This document shows positions 63,657-64,000 of a DNA stretch of 64,000 nt, in pieces. Location: NCBI GenBank assembly GCA_018824305.1, contig JAHJGM010000055.1:28504-92503 (forward strand), given 5' to 3'. Each line of letters begins with the position of its first letter. The stretch's first letter is position 1. The stretch comes from a bacterium. GTDB taxonomy: Bacteria; Campylobacterota; Campylobacteria; Campylobacterales; Sulfurimonadaceae. The notes beneath the pieces were generated by a model that did not search any database, was not told where the DNA came from, and saw only the letters and a program-made list of their open reading frames with translations. The translations under genes and the position numbers were made by a program.

Positions 63657-63825
63657 GTTTTTCTCCTATATATTATGTGTTGTATTATATTATAGTTTTT
63701 TGTACACATAATTAACAACGAGAATATATACTAAATAAATGAACAAAAAGTTAACAAAAATAGATATAGATTTGGGTCTTCAATATACAAATTTCTAAAT
63801 TCATATAAATTCCGTTAAAAACCTC

Positions 63826-63854
63826 TTGACATTGATTTCATTTTCCCCTATAAT
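63826..63854 (+). promoter_or_regulatory. Consensus sigma-70 promoter, probably of an rRNA operon
   Basis: TTGACA (63826-63831) and TATAAT (63849-63854) are both perfect and separated by exactly 17 bases. It is the only full -35/-10 consensus I see in the window, as expected for rRNA. Confidence 0.85.
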
Positions 63855-64000
63855 TCCCATCCACAAACGAAGAGACCTAAAGTTTAGGCCTTGGTAGACG
63901 AGAGTTTATCTAGTTTGAGATCATTGAAAACTAAGCAAGTAGATAACGAGATAACTAACGAAAGTTAGATGTTTTTGAGTTTACTTAAATAACTAATAAC
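63855..64000 (+). ncRNA. Leader of a probable rRNA operon, cut off by the window edge
   Basis: No coding frame. Short hairpins are visible: CCTAAA-G-TTTAGG (about 63878-63890) and CTAAC-GAAA-GTTAG (about 63953-63966). The text resembles rRNA leader sequences (GATCATTGAAAACTAA), and the promoter quality supports this. 16S itself is not reached, so identity is inferred. The gap 63657-63825 holds no other feature I can name. Confidence 0.6.

Overview
The window looks like a piece of a Campylobacterota (epsilonproteobacterial) chromosome, most likely Sulfurimonas or a close relative. This is inferred from the proteins (RNase J with an Asn-rich N-terminus, ThyX, two unequal FlgE paralogues, LapD/LapG, a nitrilase-family hydrolase next to Pcm), the low GC content, the many extended -10 promoters (TGnTATAAT) with no clear -35, and sigma-54 promoters in front of hook genes. 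No strain is claimed. I see no insertion sequence, prophage, CRISPR array or tRNA gene.

Region by region. 1-7.1 kb: a partial RDD membrane protein, a dCache-PAS-GGDEF diguanylate cyclase, a B12-binding radical SAM protein, and the lapG-lapD pair that controls adhesin release by c-di-GMP. 7.2-13.4 kb: hook assembly genes fliK-flgD-flgE paralogue and the long hook gene flgE, each unit with a GG-N10-GC sigma-54 promoter. 13.4-19.4 kb: nucleotide and repair genes (dgt, thyX, pcm, nrdB) with small lipoproteins. 19.5-25.6 kb: typA, a two-component system, cca, queF. 25.6-32.2 kb: the replication-origin neighbourhood, with a degenerate GGDEF-EAL protein, gyrB, dnaN and dnaA on the minus strand. DnaA-box clusters lie on both sides of dnaA, and the dnaA-dnaN gap has a DnaA-trio-like tract. 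32.2-39.8 kb: ruvC, a PhnA-like gene, a phosphatase, nrdA, purB and an RluA-type gene. Two parS sites, one inside the RluA-type gene, adjoin a 0.5-kb gene-free segment full of palindromes and DnaA-like boxes. 39.7-50.3 kb: a 37-residue membrane protein, rlmN-nucleosidase-hisF, a hybrid periplasmic-sensor kinase with its regulator, rsmA, rnj, folE and fliI. 50.3-63.7 kb: a PAS-GGDEF-EAL protein, an XRE regulator, recJ-pyrG, a Kef-type antiporter, pyrE, frr, secG, a znuACB operon with a BioC-like gene, a ThiD2-like gene and a Bax inhibitor-1 protein. 63.8-64.0 kb: a consensus promoter and leader that look like the start of an rRNA operon, cut off before 16S.

Common threads: four c-di-GMP proteins, of which at least two look enzymatically dead and receptor-like; a compact origin/centromere zone at 30.5-39.4 kb; and a striking dispersed 10-bp palindrome, TTACATGTAA, found 13 times exactly (about 0.2 expected) in genes and in gaps. 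The last is the best candidate here for something undescribed.
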